Positions 38,177 to 52,400 of a stretch of 64,000 nt of DNA are shown here, piece by piece. The notes beneath the pieces were generated by a model. It saw only the letters and a list, made by a program, of their open reading frames with translations, searched no databases and was not told where the DNA came from. Position 1 is the stretch's first letter. Each line of letters begins with the position of its first letter. The stretch comes from Kudoa neothunni (lineage: Eukaryota > Cnidaria): NCBI GenBank assembly GCA_964304625.1, contig OZ199839.1:9548001-9612000 (forward strand), given 5' to 3'. The translations under genes and the position numbers were made by a program.

Positions 38177-40482
38177 TTTGTTACAATAATGAATACGTAA
38201 GTTAACGCTCACAACTTTTTAAAACATCATTGGCATCATTATATATTTGCGAAGAAAGGAGTAACAATTAATATTTATATTTCGGAGTCATCTTAGGTTG
38301 ATTTTATTTTTTGTATCGTTTGTAAACTAATAATAAATTTTATAACTAGAAGGATTAATTTTTATCGCAAAATTTTGAAAAGAACTGAAAGTCCTATTTA
38401 GGTTACTTAATGATTTTGATAGTTAATTAAATTTCTCATAAAATTAAGGTCATTACACTTTTGACCAATAATTTGTAAAATAAACTTCAAAATATTCATT
38501 AATTTCCCTCAACACCTCTATTTATATCTAAATCATCACATTGCAAAAATAATGAAAAGCTTCAAAATGCATAAATTTTAATAGAAAAATAATACTAAAA
38601 GTTAAAATTTACCATCACACAGTACCAAACAAATCTGGGCATTAGCACTAATATATTAATAATTGGTCACTACCAGCTTTATTAAAGGATACAATTTTTA
38701 AACTCAACGTTAGAACTAATATTTTTCTTGAGTAAGCAAAGGACCGTAAAATATTTGATGAAATTAGTTAATGAGTTTTTATATGAATTTAAATAGATTT
38801 TTATTCTTTGATTTATAAACATCCTAATATGATTAAGTATATTCAATTATAGATAAAATAAGAAAAATACGACTTTTTAGACAACGATTATTTGCGAAGT
38901 AATCACGACATTTACCGAACCATATTTTGAGGATTATATAATGAAATATTCAGAATTTATTTCAAAATTTGATGATCTAAAGCATAAAAATATATTTTTA
39001 TTATTTTTAATAATTCTAAAAATAAGTTGGGTATAACTCTTATATTATTGACATACTTTACGTATTATTGTGTCTAATTTACATCCCGGGGTTTTAAATT
39101 TTAATAAAATTTAAAAATCGTTAGTTAATGATTGTGGAATAAGAGTAGTAGTATTTTGCCCTTTTAAAATATTAATTGAATACTACGATCAGCTCAAGAT
39201 TTAATATAATCTAATAACATTAAGGAATTATAGGATATAATTGAATGTAAAAATTAACTAAATATATGAATCGTAAGTTGTAATATTACTAGATTCGTTA
39301 ATATTCTGTTTGGAAAAAGATGTAGAAACTGTTATAACTTGTTAAAGCTTAATTAAAAATCCTATTAACTGATAATCCCGTTATACTACCAAAAATTCAA
39401 TTATTTCATCCCATTATCTTGTTAATTAATTAATTTTATTGTTTGAACCTTTATCTATTTATATATGATATTCTTATTAAAATTGGAAAAAACTATTGTT
39501 CAATTCTTGTTCATAAACATTTTTTACTTGCGCTAAATACATACTATAGTCTGATTTAATAAATGCGTAGTTAGAGGGGGCCAAAGGAAAATCACCCAAT
39601 AGAAAGATACTACAAATTTCCTGGAAAAATATGGATATATTTTTTATTATTAAAATAATAATAAAAAAAGCTTTTCAAATCAATGAGCTACATCTGAAAT
39701 TTGAAATTATTATTACTTTACATCAAAGTTTTTAATAGACATCTCATAATTAAACTGAGATGATATGCTATATAACAGAGAGGCAATTAGGCTGATGTAA
39801 AACATCCGCATAGAATCTGTTAGGGTGCTATTATAATTTAATTCAAAAACAAATCTTTGCTTTAATTTTTTAAATGAATAATGTTGAATTCTTCTATTAA
39901 ATCTATAAATATCGTTTGTATTTATATTCCTTCGAATGTAAAAAATATTTCAATTAATAATTATAAATAAATATTTACTTGATAACACCCAAAAACAATT
40001 AAAATATTATTTTTCGTTATTCATTATATAATATTAAATTTGTATTTGCTTTCATCATCGTCAAATATTAATTCGAATTTTTTTTGGGAAAAGTTACATT
40101 AAGGTTGAGAAATTAATAAAAAATATCATTTTTCACATAGATATTTATATAAAATAAATGATTTTTCATCTATTGGACAATTTTAGATAAGATATTATTT
40201 GCGCAGGAAGGATGGGAATAACTCTTTAGACAATTTTCTACCACCAAGTTTAAAATTAAAGAGTGATCAATGGGATAAAAACAAACTTATATAAATCAAA
40301 TAAACGAAACAGCCAACATAAATTCTGCAGTTATACGGTGTATTGGGAGTATAATCATCTCAGTCCGAATAATACGCTTATTACCCTCTGAAACACCGTC
40401 AACTCTAAATAAACTACCTAACTGTTTCAGTGTTCAAATATCAAAGAATTGTTTTACCAAGAGTTCAAGTTAATCAGACTTG

Positions 40483-43400
40483 ATGTTAATTACGACATTA
40501 TTGATTTTTTTTCTTGGGGAAATTTCCAGTAAATGTTTTTTATGTTACATAATGCCTGAATGGGTTTGGGAAACCCTTTCATTTCTCAAACTATCTACGA
40601 TCATAAATTTTTATTGATTAAAAAACAAACCATTATTTAGATACACCACGAAATAAGTGCAAAGTTAATTACGCCTACAGATATGGTTCGGACATTCTTG
40701 ACGTGTGGTTGGAAGCGGAAACTAGACTGTTGGAGATCTCATGGAAATTACAAGACAGTATTACCTATAAAACAGTAAAGGAATCAACTAGGAGTGTTGT
40801 GACATGCGATAATGAAAAAAAATGTTTAATTACTATTCATGAGATCAGTCGACTGGAAGGTTACTGGTTCTCTGGTAGAGTGGAACATTGTTCGCTCACC
40901 AATCCCATACCCATACATCAAAGTAACAATTATTTCTATTACGAAAAAATGTCACTTCATTGGAAGTTACATTAAAATGATACTGTAATACATGGTCGGA
41001 TAATTACTCATATTTTTCCATTAAATTTTAACAAATCTATTTATACTTATGTTTAAGGTGAAATTCGAAAATATATATTTATTTGAACATATAATGTATA
41101 TTTGTTACCTCTTTGTGGAATATAAAGAAAAATTAAAAGGCATTAAATATAATTATTTATTCTAGATTTAAGCAATTAATCAAAAATAAAAATGATATTA
41201 CAATATAATACTCATTTATTATATTACTTTCTAATAGAAGGCTTAAAAATTTAGATTCATCACTTTAAATTCAAATAAACTATGAATATTATTTAATTAT
41301 TACATTAGACAAGGAATGACATAATACATTCATCGCTTAAAAGCGTATAAATAATTACTATTGAACCTTATAATTGATAAAAAATAGCATTTAACGTGAA
41401 AAGTTACAACAAACTAATTAAGTATATTTTTCGATATGAAATCACTGACTTAATTTAAAGAAAAATCTTTAATGTTTTGACTGTAAATGTTAAATTGACT
41501 TCGATAATAAATAATAAATATGCTCGACGAATAAACTTAAAATTAAATCTCTTGGGAAGTATGTTTGAAATAAATATAATATAGGTCGATTAAATATCAA
41601 AGTGGAAACTCGTTTAAACTCCAGAAATAAAATAGTGTTATACAGCAAGATATTCTCTTATAAACGACAATTGTGCTCGATTGAAGTCATTTATAAACAA
41701 CAGCAACAAAGATGCCAATCCAAGAATATGACCTCGAAGAAAATGTATTGTGATGAATTCAGTTTAACACCATCTACAACCTGCACGCCCACTATAAAAT
41801 TAGATATCGAAAATATCGCGAATTCGGTGATTGTGGAAAATAATGGTACGAAAATCTATTCCATTTAAATTTACTTTTTTTAGAATTTTTGGAAGCGTTA
41901 CCTTCTAATACTGAAAGTGAAATAGGATTCGACATAGGTCCAATAAGGTCTATTAATGAAAATTGTCTCTACAGTCTGGTAGAAAGTAAATACTCTCAAA
42001 GAAACGAATTGCTTCTTTTGGAGCAACAACTACCATGCAACACACAAAATCCCGTTTACAAATACTCGTACTCTCCCGAATCGGTTTACATCTTCTATCA
42101 CCAAAATGATCTGCCCCAATTTAATAACAAGGAATTTCGAATAATAAATCCATGTAGCTTATAAGTTGAAATCATCTCATTTATCCATTTTAGACCGTAA
42201 AGATAACGATATCAAATTGAGGGAAGAACTGAGTTATGTAACTATTGAATTTGATAGCGAAATCAATCAGGAAGTTATCTCATATAAATTCTACAAAATA
42301 TACAATGGACAAACATTGAATATATTTGAATGTGATGGTTCCAATAAAAGTAACTGCGTTGGGATGATCAATGGAAAGCAGATAGTGTTTGAAAAGAAAT
42401 GGTCGCTCGATTACAGCATTATTTTGTGGAAGGGTTCCGAGATTGTGCTAAAGAAAACTTTTTATTGGGGTTATTATCCGACAATAAATATTTTTCTAAT
42501 CTTGAAATAGATTTGAATAAAATAAAATTTTATTTCCGAAAAATTAAAAACGAAAAATTAGAAATTTGGTCAAATATACCAGAAAATAATAACTATATGT
42601 GCCAGTATTATCCTATACGAATAGATTCTTTTGAGTACGGTTTCGCCACTGCTGGTAGCTATAATTCTGTACTCGACCCCCAAAGCAACAGCACGTATCA
42701 TTCATGTTCCAGATTTACTTTGGACATACGGGCTGACACTGTGAACACAGTTCACATATGGATACCTCAACTTGGTTTCACATACAAACTAACAAACAGT
42801 ACTTTTCTAATTGATTAATTATTAAAATGCTCTTTGCTAGTTTATCAAGTGAATAATATAATTTTCAAGAGAATGGGATCCAAATTAAATTTGGTATCAA
42901 AGGATGGTTTGTTAAAGGGTAAATATTGCGAAATAATTACAAAAGATGGTGACGTAGTGCAAGCACTTACAAAGTCTGGCACTTATAATGAATGCGAAAA
43001 AATTGACTTCACTAATTCTTACACGTTTGACGAAAAACATTTTATTAGAATACTGGGATATGACATGACTTTCGAGACACCTAATGTGATAGGTATTTGA
43101 TGCACAAATTTAATAAATTGTGTTTTCTTATATTTTATGTATCTACATATAGAGGATCTACCTGATTCCATTCAATTTGAAGTTGTTGACGAAAGACTAA
43201 AATTAACAGTCTCAGAAAAAGTGTTAGCAGAGTTAGGATCAATATGGGTTTACTCATTACGTGATAATGTCCCTCGACGAAAAAACATATGTTACGATAT
43301 AGAAAACCCATGCCAGACTAGTATAGAGTTGAACCAACGAGAAAGAAGCTTTCACTTGCCTCATTTAATAGAAAAAATTGTTTACGTTATGTTTATTCTA

Positions 43401-46400
43401 AAAAATGAGGACAAATTTTCAACAATTCAACATCTACGTATGTATATTTATTGAAATAATAATTTAATATTAGACAAATCGATATTAATTTTATATTACA
43501 AAGATTAAAATTATACAATACCATATGCGGGTTTATTCAATTTAAATTTTTGTAGCCGAATTTAAGCCGGAATTTTTTTTCCTATTCAAAAAGTCTATGT
43601 TGGTTTTGAAACCAAAAAAACCAATTATTTCCGGGGAAGTGTGCCAATATTTTTTGTTCTCTTATGAGCTGGGTCCGAAAAAAGATTCAAGAGAACAAAC
43701 GAAACTTGGTGATTGCTCTCAAAACCTTATTTTGCAAGATTTATTGACATTTAATGATCTCACGGTTTACCACAGGGGTAAAATAATTTACAGGGAGGCT
43801 ATCACACTAGGTAGATTTATATCGATGTATTTGTTATTTGTAATAAGTCCCATATTTATATAAATAGGTTCCTCTCATATTCAAAGAGTTGACTTTTTAG
43901 AAAATAAATTCCATTTTCGAACCATGAATGATGCCGAAAATGCTTGCAAATATAAAGCGGCTCCATCATCTACCGGAATTCGAAATCCATCACCAATCTT
44001 ATGCCAAAATCAGCTACAAGAATGTGAAATTGATTGCAATAATCTCTTTGTTGCTTTGCCGTCAGCTCATCCCTATGACATTGAAATTAGTAACTATTTC
44101 GGTACCAGTGTTATCCACATTCCAAAAAGTATCACTAAGCCCATTGAAGAATGAAATAATGTATTGTATTAGTTCCTAGGAAGATATTGTGGTCTCATCG
44201 CTGGAACAACGATGCAACATTACTTATCAAAAACAACCTAAAAGAGAATATTGATGGAATCTATAGTTTGCACGCAGTTGATGAAAATTCCAATCAGATA
44301 CTGATAAAAGGTTGTCCAGACTTTAATAATTGCTCTCGAATCACTTCAATTGGAAATCAATTTGTCGTCTCATTTGACCTCAACATGTTTTCATTGGATA
44401 AATACATAAAACTTATATATAGAATAAAACTTCATGACAACGGTGAAGAAAGTGAATATGTTATAGGTGGAGAATTGATAATAATAAAATTATTTGTCTA
44501 ATAAACGCAATATTATAGGCTTCAGTGAAAAAGATTTACATTTTGAGTATAGAGACGATGCTGAAGCTGAAGTAGGGAGCGAAATATGTGCTGGAATAGT
44601 TTTAGGGAAAAATACAAACAAAATAAAAAAATTGGAATTATACATCGTTGATATGATACAAAACCGAAATATTTTGGTGAAACAGAAAGAATATTGCTTT
44701 GATAGAGATGAATGTGCTTTCTGTTTCCATCATGATCCTCAGAAACATTACAGGTTGCTGGTGTCATTCAATCCAACGCTGATTTCACAAGCCTTAGATC
44801 AAAAAATTTTTGTAGATTACTACACAGAATCAAAAACTATGCAGGTATATTTATATTTTAAATTAACATAAAAGTTTCATCGTAGGACGCGGCGGAGTCT
44901 GATTCCACATCGAACTCACTCCATGTGGAAATAACTATACGTCAGAAAGTGTTTGATACCTATCCGATAACTCCAACGCTTTATATTTATTATAACAAAA
45001 ATTTCCACCAAAAAAAAGCTCCAATTGAGCCATTTAAGTGTGAAACAGATCAATGTAATATTGGGGATTTTCACAACTTTCAGTTCGCTCTGAAACCCAA
45101 TGAAGTTATTCGAATATGCTTTCCTTCGGAGATAGGGTCGATGAATTGCAGAAATTTTGAGTCAAGTATATAATTTTCACATTTATTACGGGAAAATTGC
45201 TATAGAATATCACAATAATTAATATCTAAAATAAAAAGTATCAATAAATAATGATGATTAATAATTAGTGAAACTGAGCTTATTGGCAGAGGTTTTTAAA
45301 CTTTTTTATCTCGTTTCCCAATTTATTGGATGGGAAATCTGGATCCCCGTCTTATTTACACGTAGATATTGGCTAGAATTACGAAGAGTTAAAAATCAAA
45401 TCTTATACACTGTAATATTAAAAATACCTAATTTTATTGATATAAATATTTTTAAAAACAATTTACTATGTAATAATAACTAGCGCAAACTTATCACCTT
45501 CAAGCGAAGAAAACATTCTGTGATAAACGATCATTAAAGCCACAGAAATATTACACGAATTCTTTCAATTAACCCTTCCGTTTCAAGATAAAAATCTTCT
45601 GCGTATGTTCGTATGTCTCACGGTATCTGAGAGACTCAATGAATAGTCAGCACAAAATATTTTTGTACTCTAATAAATAATTTAAACCACTTTTAAAAAT
45701 ATCTTTAAGATATTTTAATTCGTCGAGAAATAATGTAGCAGCTTTGATAACTGACCGTTAAACCTGATTAATTTATTGATAAATTATAATTTAAATATTA
45801 AATCAAACTACAAGAAACCTCTGGTATAAATTTATTCCATTATTGTATATTTAAGTTCGAATAAAACTTATAAATTCACAGAGGTAACTTCTCTTAACCA
45901 ATCTCCATTACATTCCGTAATATCGTAATGTTCAAGTAATAGCTCGACCGGTTCTGTAGAAGGATGTAACATATTGAATCATTACTCTTTGACCATGATT
46001 AATTTTCTGTGTTCCATTTATTTTTCAAACATTAGGCTGAATATTCAGCATATGGGGGATTACAGAATCAGCAGCAGTCCACAATTTTATCTTGTAACGA
46101 CTAGGTTTGCTTTTCATGTGTACTCGAAGAGGGTATCTATCTTAAAGCGAACAAGACGGTTTTTAAGTAATATTATTACCCGAGAATAATATTATATGTA
46201 CTCTCAGTTAAAAATATAAAAAATTTAGTGACATGACAAAAATTTTAATTTTGTCTTTCCAAAACGTCAAAACCTCATGAATTTATTATCAAAATGAATT
46301 TTTGTACATATAGAACGGAATCTATTTCAATTTTATGTGGAGGGAAGAAGCGTTATTTAAAAAGTGAATTTGTATCCTATAAACGTCTGAGAGACAATAT

Positions 46401-49400
46401 CCGACCATTATGTTAAATATTGTAATATTTATTGTTTATATACTATATAGTTTTGAATTCTTTGTTTAATTATATAAATTATTGATAAATAATTAATACT
46501 GGTTAGATAGATATAATTATAGTTTAAATAAAAGTCTATTTTTACGTCAATATGTCTTAAAGGTATTTTGATGAATCATTATTTGGAGACTAAAATATTA
46601 TACATTTATAACTTATAAAAGTATTATATTGGATTTTTTCAGGTAAAAAAGAAAAATAAAAATGAAATTAGTTTAAATTAATTTAAAAAAAATATATAAA
46701 AATTGTAATCTGTTATTAGAAAAAGTTAGAAAATTTATCCACGGAAAGAAGACCGTAGGAAATACAGCTATTGAACCACGAAAAAATGAGAATAAAATTA
46801 TTCAGATTATATTTCAATGAATAATAAATAAAGCGAACGGGATAAATAATCGAGAAAAAAATGAGTTAATTTTCTCAAGATCGTGCTAAATCGTTACTTA
46901 TGTCCCACCAGTATTATTTATTTTATTATCAGAAATATAAAATATAAAGTAGCGCTGGCAGTTGAATATTAATAATTTTTCTGTTCTCAATTATTAGAAA
47001 AGATGTTTTAAAAATCGCGAGGTTAAAATCACCTGATGCTCCTTTAAATCTTAAGATTTTATCTAGCTTTTAAATATATGCGATATATTAAATTTACATT
47101 TTATAGAGTATCAACTGAGAGAGTTCAAAGTCGTATCAATTATCGGTAATGAGATTTTATTCGAGGTTGGTTTCAACACACCAAAACTCCAAAATTATTG
47201 TCGTTACCGTTATAAGCTTCCCTCACCAAGTAACATTAAAAACTTTAATCTAATGGAGTGCACGTGTGCTGAAGATATCCCTGAAATTGTTATCAACTGT
47301 TATGGGGATGATCTCAAGGTGTATGATGATGGGGACGAGTTTTACTACTACGTTGAGTATGAAAGCAAGTATTGTATTGATTGTATCAGTAGGGTTGCTA
47401 TCCCTAAAATGTCACGTATATTAACAAATTCGAATTTTCAACTATCGATTCAAATATAAATAAACTTTTATAGGCATAACATCAAACGTTCCGTCCAAAT
47501 ATTTGTTACTGAATCATACCACCCAACACACATTATACGAATATGACACCATCTACAGAGTGTACAATTTTCAAAATCTTTTTACGAAGGAAAAAATAAT
47601 AGATACCGTTGCAATAAGTGAGATTAGCATTGATGGTGATGGAAATGTTCTCTTAGCCACTCCAACAAGACGAATTATCCAGTTGAGATCATCCTACGAC
47701 TCATCATTGAGCATAACCCATGACCACACGGCTGTTTCACCTCATCTATATATATTAAGTATTCGAAAACACTTAATATATAAAAAATTCAATGTGTTTT
47801 AGGGAATCATAAATTGAGGATTATTAGTTATCGAGCAAACTTGGTTGGAAAAGAAATATTATTTGAAGCTTTATTGAATATGAAAATTGGAGGTAGATTT
47901 GATGAAATGTTTCCACTTGTGACCAAATGCGATACTGTGGAATCGCAAGTAAACCCAAACCAATCAGAATATAAAATAAATGTGGTATGCGAACATTTTA
48001 TCTGTAAAGCAGCATACACCTCCCAAACAATTCACGTCAACAGCCACTGTAGTTTAAATTTTTCAATATTTGACTCAGAGATTTCCCTTAAAAGAGGTAG
48101 TTGGTTTTTTTCTGTGGAATAGTTTTTGCCAATTGTATTTAGAAAAAACCACTGCACACATTACGTACTATCAGGAGAGTGCTTCATCAATGAAACTGAC
48201 CTTTGGAATCGACAGTGACTTGCCTAATATTTATTTAACAACCTTGATGTTTGATCATGATAAACAATCATGTGAAAATGTAGCCACACGTTTGATAACT
48301 GCGAGAACAGATTGTGTATAACAAAAATCAACATTTCATATCAATGTAAGAAACCCTCTTTAATGAAAATCAGCTCAGATTCATTTGAAATTCACAATAA
48401 AAAGTTTAATTGTAATACCTGATTGTGAAATTAATATTTTTGTCTATAATTTTACATAGTTGATTATGGATTATCCCCCAAATTTTACCGCTATTCTATG
48501 AAGCAGGCAAATAGACGAGGAGACAGTGATGACTTTGTTAAGATATTTGTTGAAAGGAATCATTACTCGATCATTACATTTGATTTCATTCTCCACGAAA
48601 ACGTTGAAAATATGAACGAAGCTCAAATAGAAAACCAAAAAAATCAAGTCAATTTCAATGATTGTCAGCAAGAGATGTGCTCGATGTCATTCTTTAACAG
48701 TGAAACTTTCACAACTACGAGTTTATATTATTTTGTTGGGTACACAAATAAAGTTATAAAGTCTGGAATAAAACCAAGTAAAAGGTTATTTTCGTTTCGG
48801 GTCCATAAATATTCATAGGACAATATGATTTCGAACTGAAAATAAAACAGGAAACAGATTCAATAAAGTTGCACCTAATGCTTCCTTCGGTTGTTAGAGA
48901 TCTTAAATTTGATGAAATCAAGTTTAATACAAAACCAACTGATCTCATAATATCTCAAAACTCGATGTTATGTGATATGGATTACTGCGTGTTTAGAATT
49001 GGATATAAAGATTTAAACTTTCGCGGATTTTTGGAGATTGAGTCAAATTTACTAAAAAGCACTCGTATATTCGTTCAGCCAAGTATTATTTTATAATGTG
49101 TCAGTTGTTTAATTTGATAAAGTAAACCAAAAGTCATTCGGTTACCTCTCCACCTCGTACACAACGAACACTATGAGATGCTTGATTTGGAGTATCTATC
49201 TTATGGACTCAATTGAAGTATCCTGGAATGTGAAAGACGATAATGGAAACATCAAAAGATCAGGACAAAATAGTATCACTTGTGAAATTAATGAGTGTTG
49301 GTTCGAAATTCAAGATATTTCAAAAATATATGGCTATTATTTGGAGATAAGTTCGGCATCCCTTTTCAACACTATCCGAACTAGAATATTTCATAGTGAG

Positions 49401-52400
49401 ATCACACCTACAGTCCATTCAACTAACGTTTTATAGAGCATATCACGGCAAATATTAGTCTCAAAGAAATAAATGGACACAATGTCATCGAATATAGTGT
49501 TGATAGAGAAATGGATTGGCTGGTGGTGAGAGGATGCCTTAAAAAATTCCCAAACTTACAGGAGTGTGAAATGATCTATACCGAATTGGCTTGTGTTGCC
49601 AGGATATGCAATCTTTCGTTGGAAAACCGTATTGAAGAGGATCAAGATTACTTGTTCAAATCGACATCCACATCCATTCAAATAAGTCAACAAATAGCAA
49701 TACAAAAAAGTACGATATTTGCTATATTAACAATTTGGATGGATTGATTTTTGCCCTTTAGAGAGAACTGCTTACACGGCTGATTATTACTGGAATGGTG
49801 GAAATCTTGTTATTGAAATCTCCGTGACTTTACCTTTAAAAAAACTTAATCTCTATTGGTTGCTCTATGAGAGTGGAAGAAAGTTCAGCGATTTGGATTT
49901 GGACTTTAATTTCAATGTTGTTAATTGCGTTCTTCAAAGATGTCAATTTTCCATCCCAAATGTGGATAAAAATACAAGCTTTCATCTCATTCTCAAATCC
50001 GCAAGTTTATTAGGAAATAACCATCACCACATTGAATGTATCTTAGTTATTTAGTTTATAATAGGGAATTAGTTTTAATATTCTAAAATGACTTAGTTTA
50101 ATGGCAGGGGTTATTAGTATTATAAATTTTAATTTCAAAAAATTTTTACTCACAAGCTGTATACAACTTAAATTTGTTAGAATGGTACATTTAATTATTT
50201 CTGGTCCCTGGATCGCGTTTTGGGGTCACAAACAACTAAATGTAGTCAAAACTAGTGATATCTTAATATCATTTACCGTGCCAATAGTCACTTTCTACTT
50301 GATTAATTTAACTGGAGCTATCCAGATTATTCAGAAATGGTAAGTATATCTCATATTAACTTTAAATGTGAAACATTTCTAATGGTTTGTTAAGAACTAG
50401 TCTCTTATTTAATACACACTATAATTTTTCGTTGAGGTGGAATTTACTTAGTAAGTGTGTAGTATGGAGGCCCCAAAATCTCAACATGATCTCCCGTGTT
50501 TTTCTTGTTATTTTTGTACATACAAATATAGTAAAGAACGTTTCTGGACCAGTTTCAAATATTTTCCCCTAAATTTCAATATTATCCATGAAATATCTCA
50601 GTCATTAATTAAGCTGACATGTTTTTCGCCAGAATTAAAGTCAATATTTAAAAAAACAGATTGATGTTATAATATAGGAGACATTTCACTTTCATTAGAT
50701 GCAACTATTTTTTACATTTGAGTTGGAATACTTTGTAGAGATCAAATGTGAAAATAATTAAAATGAGTTATTAAAACAAATATTTACGAGAAATTTTACT
50801 TTGATGTTTAGAACATTATTTTTGTTAAATAATTCTATATAATGTTGGGAGCTATTTTTGTAATTATTAAAAGTTGTAAACTTTTGATATACATTCTAAA
50901 TAAAATTTTAATCTGTAATAAATAATTATTTTTAGTATATATATTATTTTATTTTGAAAAATATACAATAAAAAGTTGGGGTTGATATAATATTAAGGTA
51001 AAAATCGTGTTAGAAATTATTAGCCCCTAAAAGATTCATTTTTATTGATTAAATTTAAAAATAGACAAATTAATGTGACTTGGAGGTTAAAAGCGTGAGA
51101 TATAATCTATAAATTAAAATACATAAATATAATTAGCATTTTTACGTACGCTTATTGAAATCTGTTTAGATAAAAGTACAAGCCCTACCCACAAAATCAG
51201 CGGAGAAAGTAATATATACTAAAATACTATATATATATATATTGATTAATTATAGTTTCTGAGTATTGGAGAAAAGTATTGAAAAATAACCGAAAAAACA
51301 ATGACCAACCCATAGATGACATAGACTTGAATATAGTCAGTTGAACAATTATCAAGTTGATACTTAATAATTTTTTGTAGACGTTACGAGAATTTGTACA
51401 CGAATGGACTAATACTATGTATGAAGAACACCCAACCAACAGTAGATTACAAAAAATACAGTTTTGTATGATTTTATAATGCACATTATAGTTACTACAC
51501 CAACTGCATCTGCATCCGATGTGCGAGACAATCCACAACAATATAACGAATCTCAGTAAACTCCCATGTATTGTTGTTCAAAACCATAATAATGATAATA
51601 TTTCAGACATTTTTTGAGAAATGTGAATGCCTTGGACGAAAAAATTCTTACTGTGGAAGGGGCAGACGGAATATCAACGGATAAAATTCTTATCAAATCT
51701 TTTGAGTTGAAGGAAGATTCAAACAAATTTTTTTACAGTGCCAAACTACCTGCAGAAAATGTATCAGAAGAGCAGCCAGCAACGATGAATATCCATGTAG
51801 AATATGACAATCAGTCTCTGCCTTCAGGTCAAACTGTAGATAAGGTGTGCGTTGCCGTCATTAAAGCCAAAGAAAAATTGAAAACTGAAGATACTAAAAT
51901 TCCCGGGGATATTCTTGTGCTAAAATTGAATAACGGGAACAATCAACGTTTAAATGTCACTTTCAGTCAAGTTATCAATTTCGAGACTGTCAATCACAAC
52001 CCCACATGTGCTACTCTGAATGGTATGTTGAATTTGATTTTCTGGATAGGAAATTCATCTATTATGAATTCTATGTGAATTAGGGGAAACTTTGTTGTGG
52101 GAATTAAAATACTGCGTCCTATTCAGTAAAGTTCATATGGAAAACAATATTTACAACTACACTTGCACATGTAACCATACTACGAGTTATGCGGTTCTCT
52201 TCAATTTGGTTGACAATTCCTCACACAAAAACAATCTCTATCAGACAGAAATATCAATAGCGCTGTGCACATTGTCGACGTTTGCGTTAATTCTAACCAT
52301 TTTTTGTATTGCCACATCAAAGTGAATTGAACTTTTAAAAACATTCAATATAAGTTCTATTTATTTGTTTATAGATTGAAGAATAAAATAAAAGGAAAAG

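Larger units (their letters stand above)
33836..40482. other. Large AT-rich intergenic region
   Basis: It holds the ATPase 3' UTR at the left, repeat copy B at 35.24-36.0 kb and the 946-bp duplicated block at 37.23-38.18 kb. The short ORFs at 34522 (-) and 36527 (+) show no family signature. The promoter of the GPCR gene should lie at the right end. Nothing else was recognised. Confidence 0.45.

Noticed and set aside
45290-45480. An extra GPCR exon
   Set aside because: It has no cysteine pair, and the only phase-1 donor leaves about 24 residues; not supported.
51227-51541. A 104-codon cysteine-rich minus ORF
   Set aside because: It is antisense to two GPCR exons (51256-51335 and 51381-51555) that splice in frame with the GAIN-like exon.
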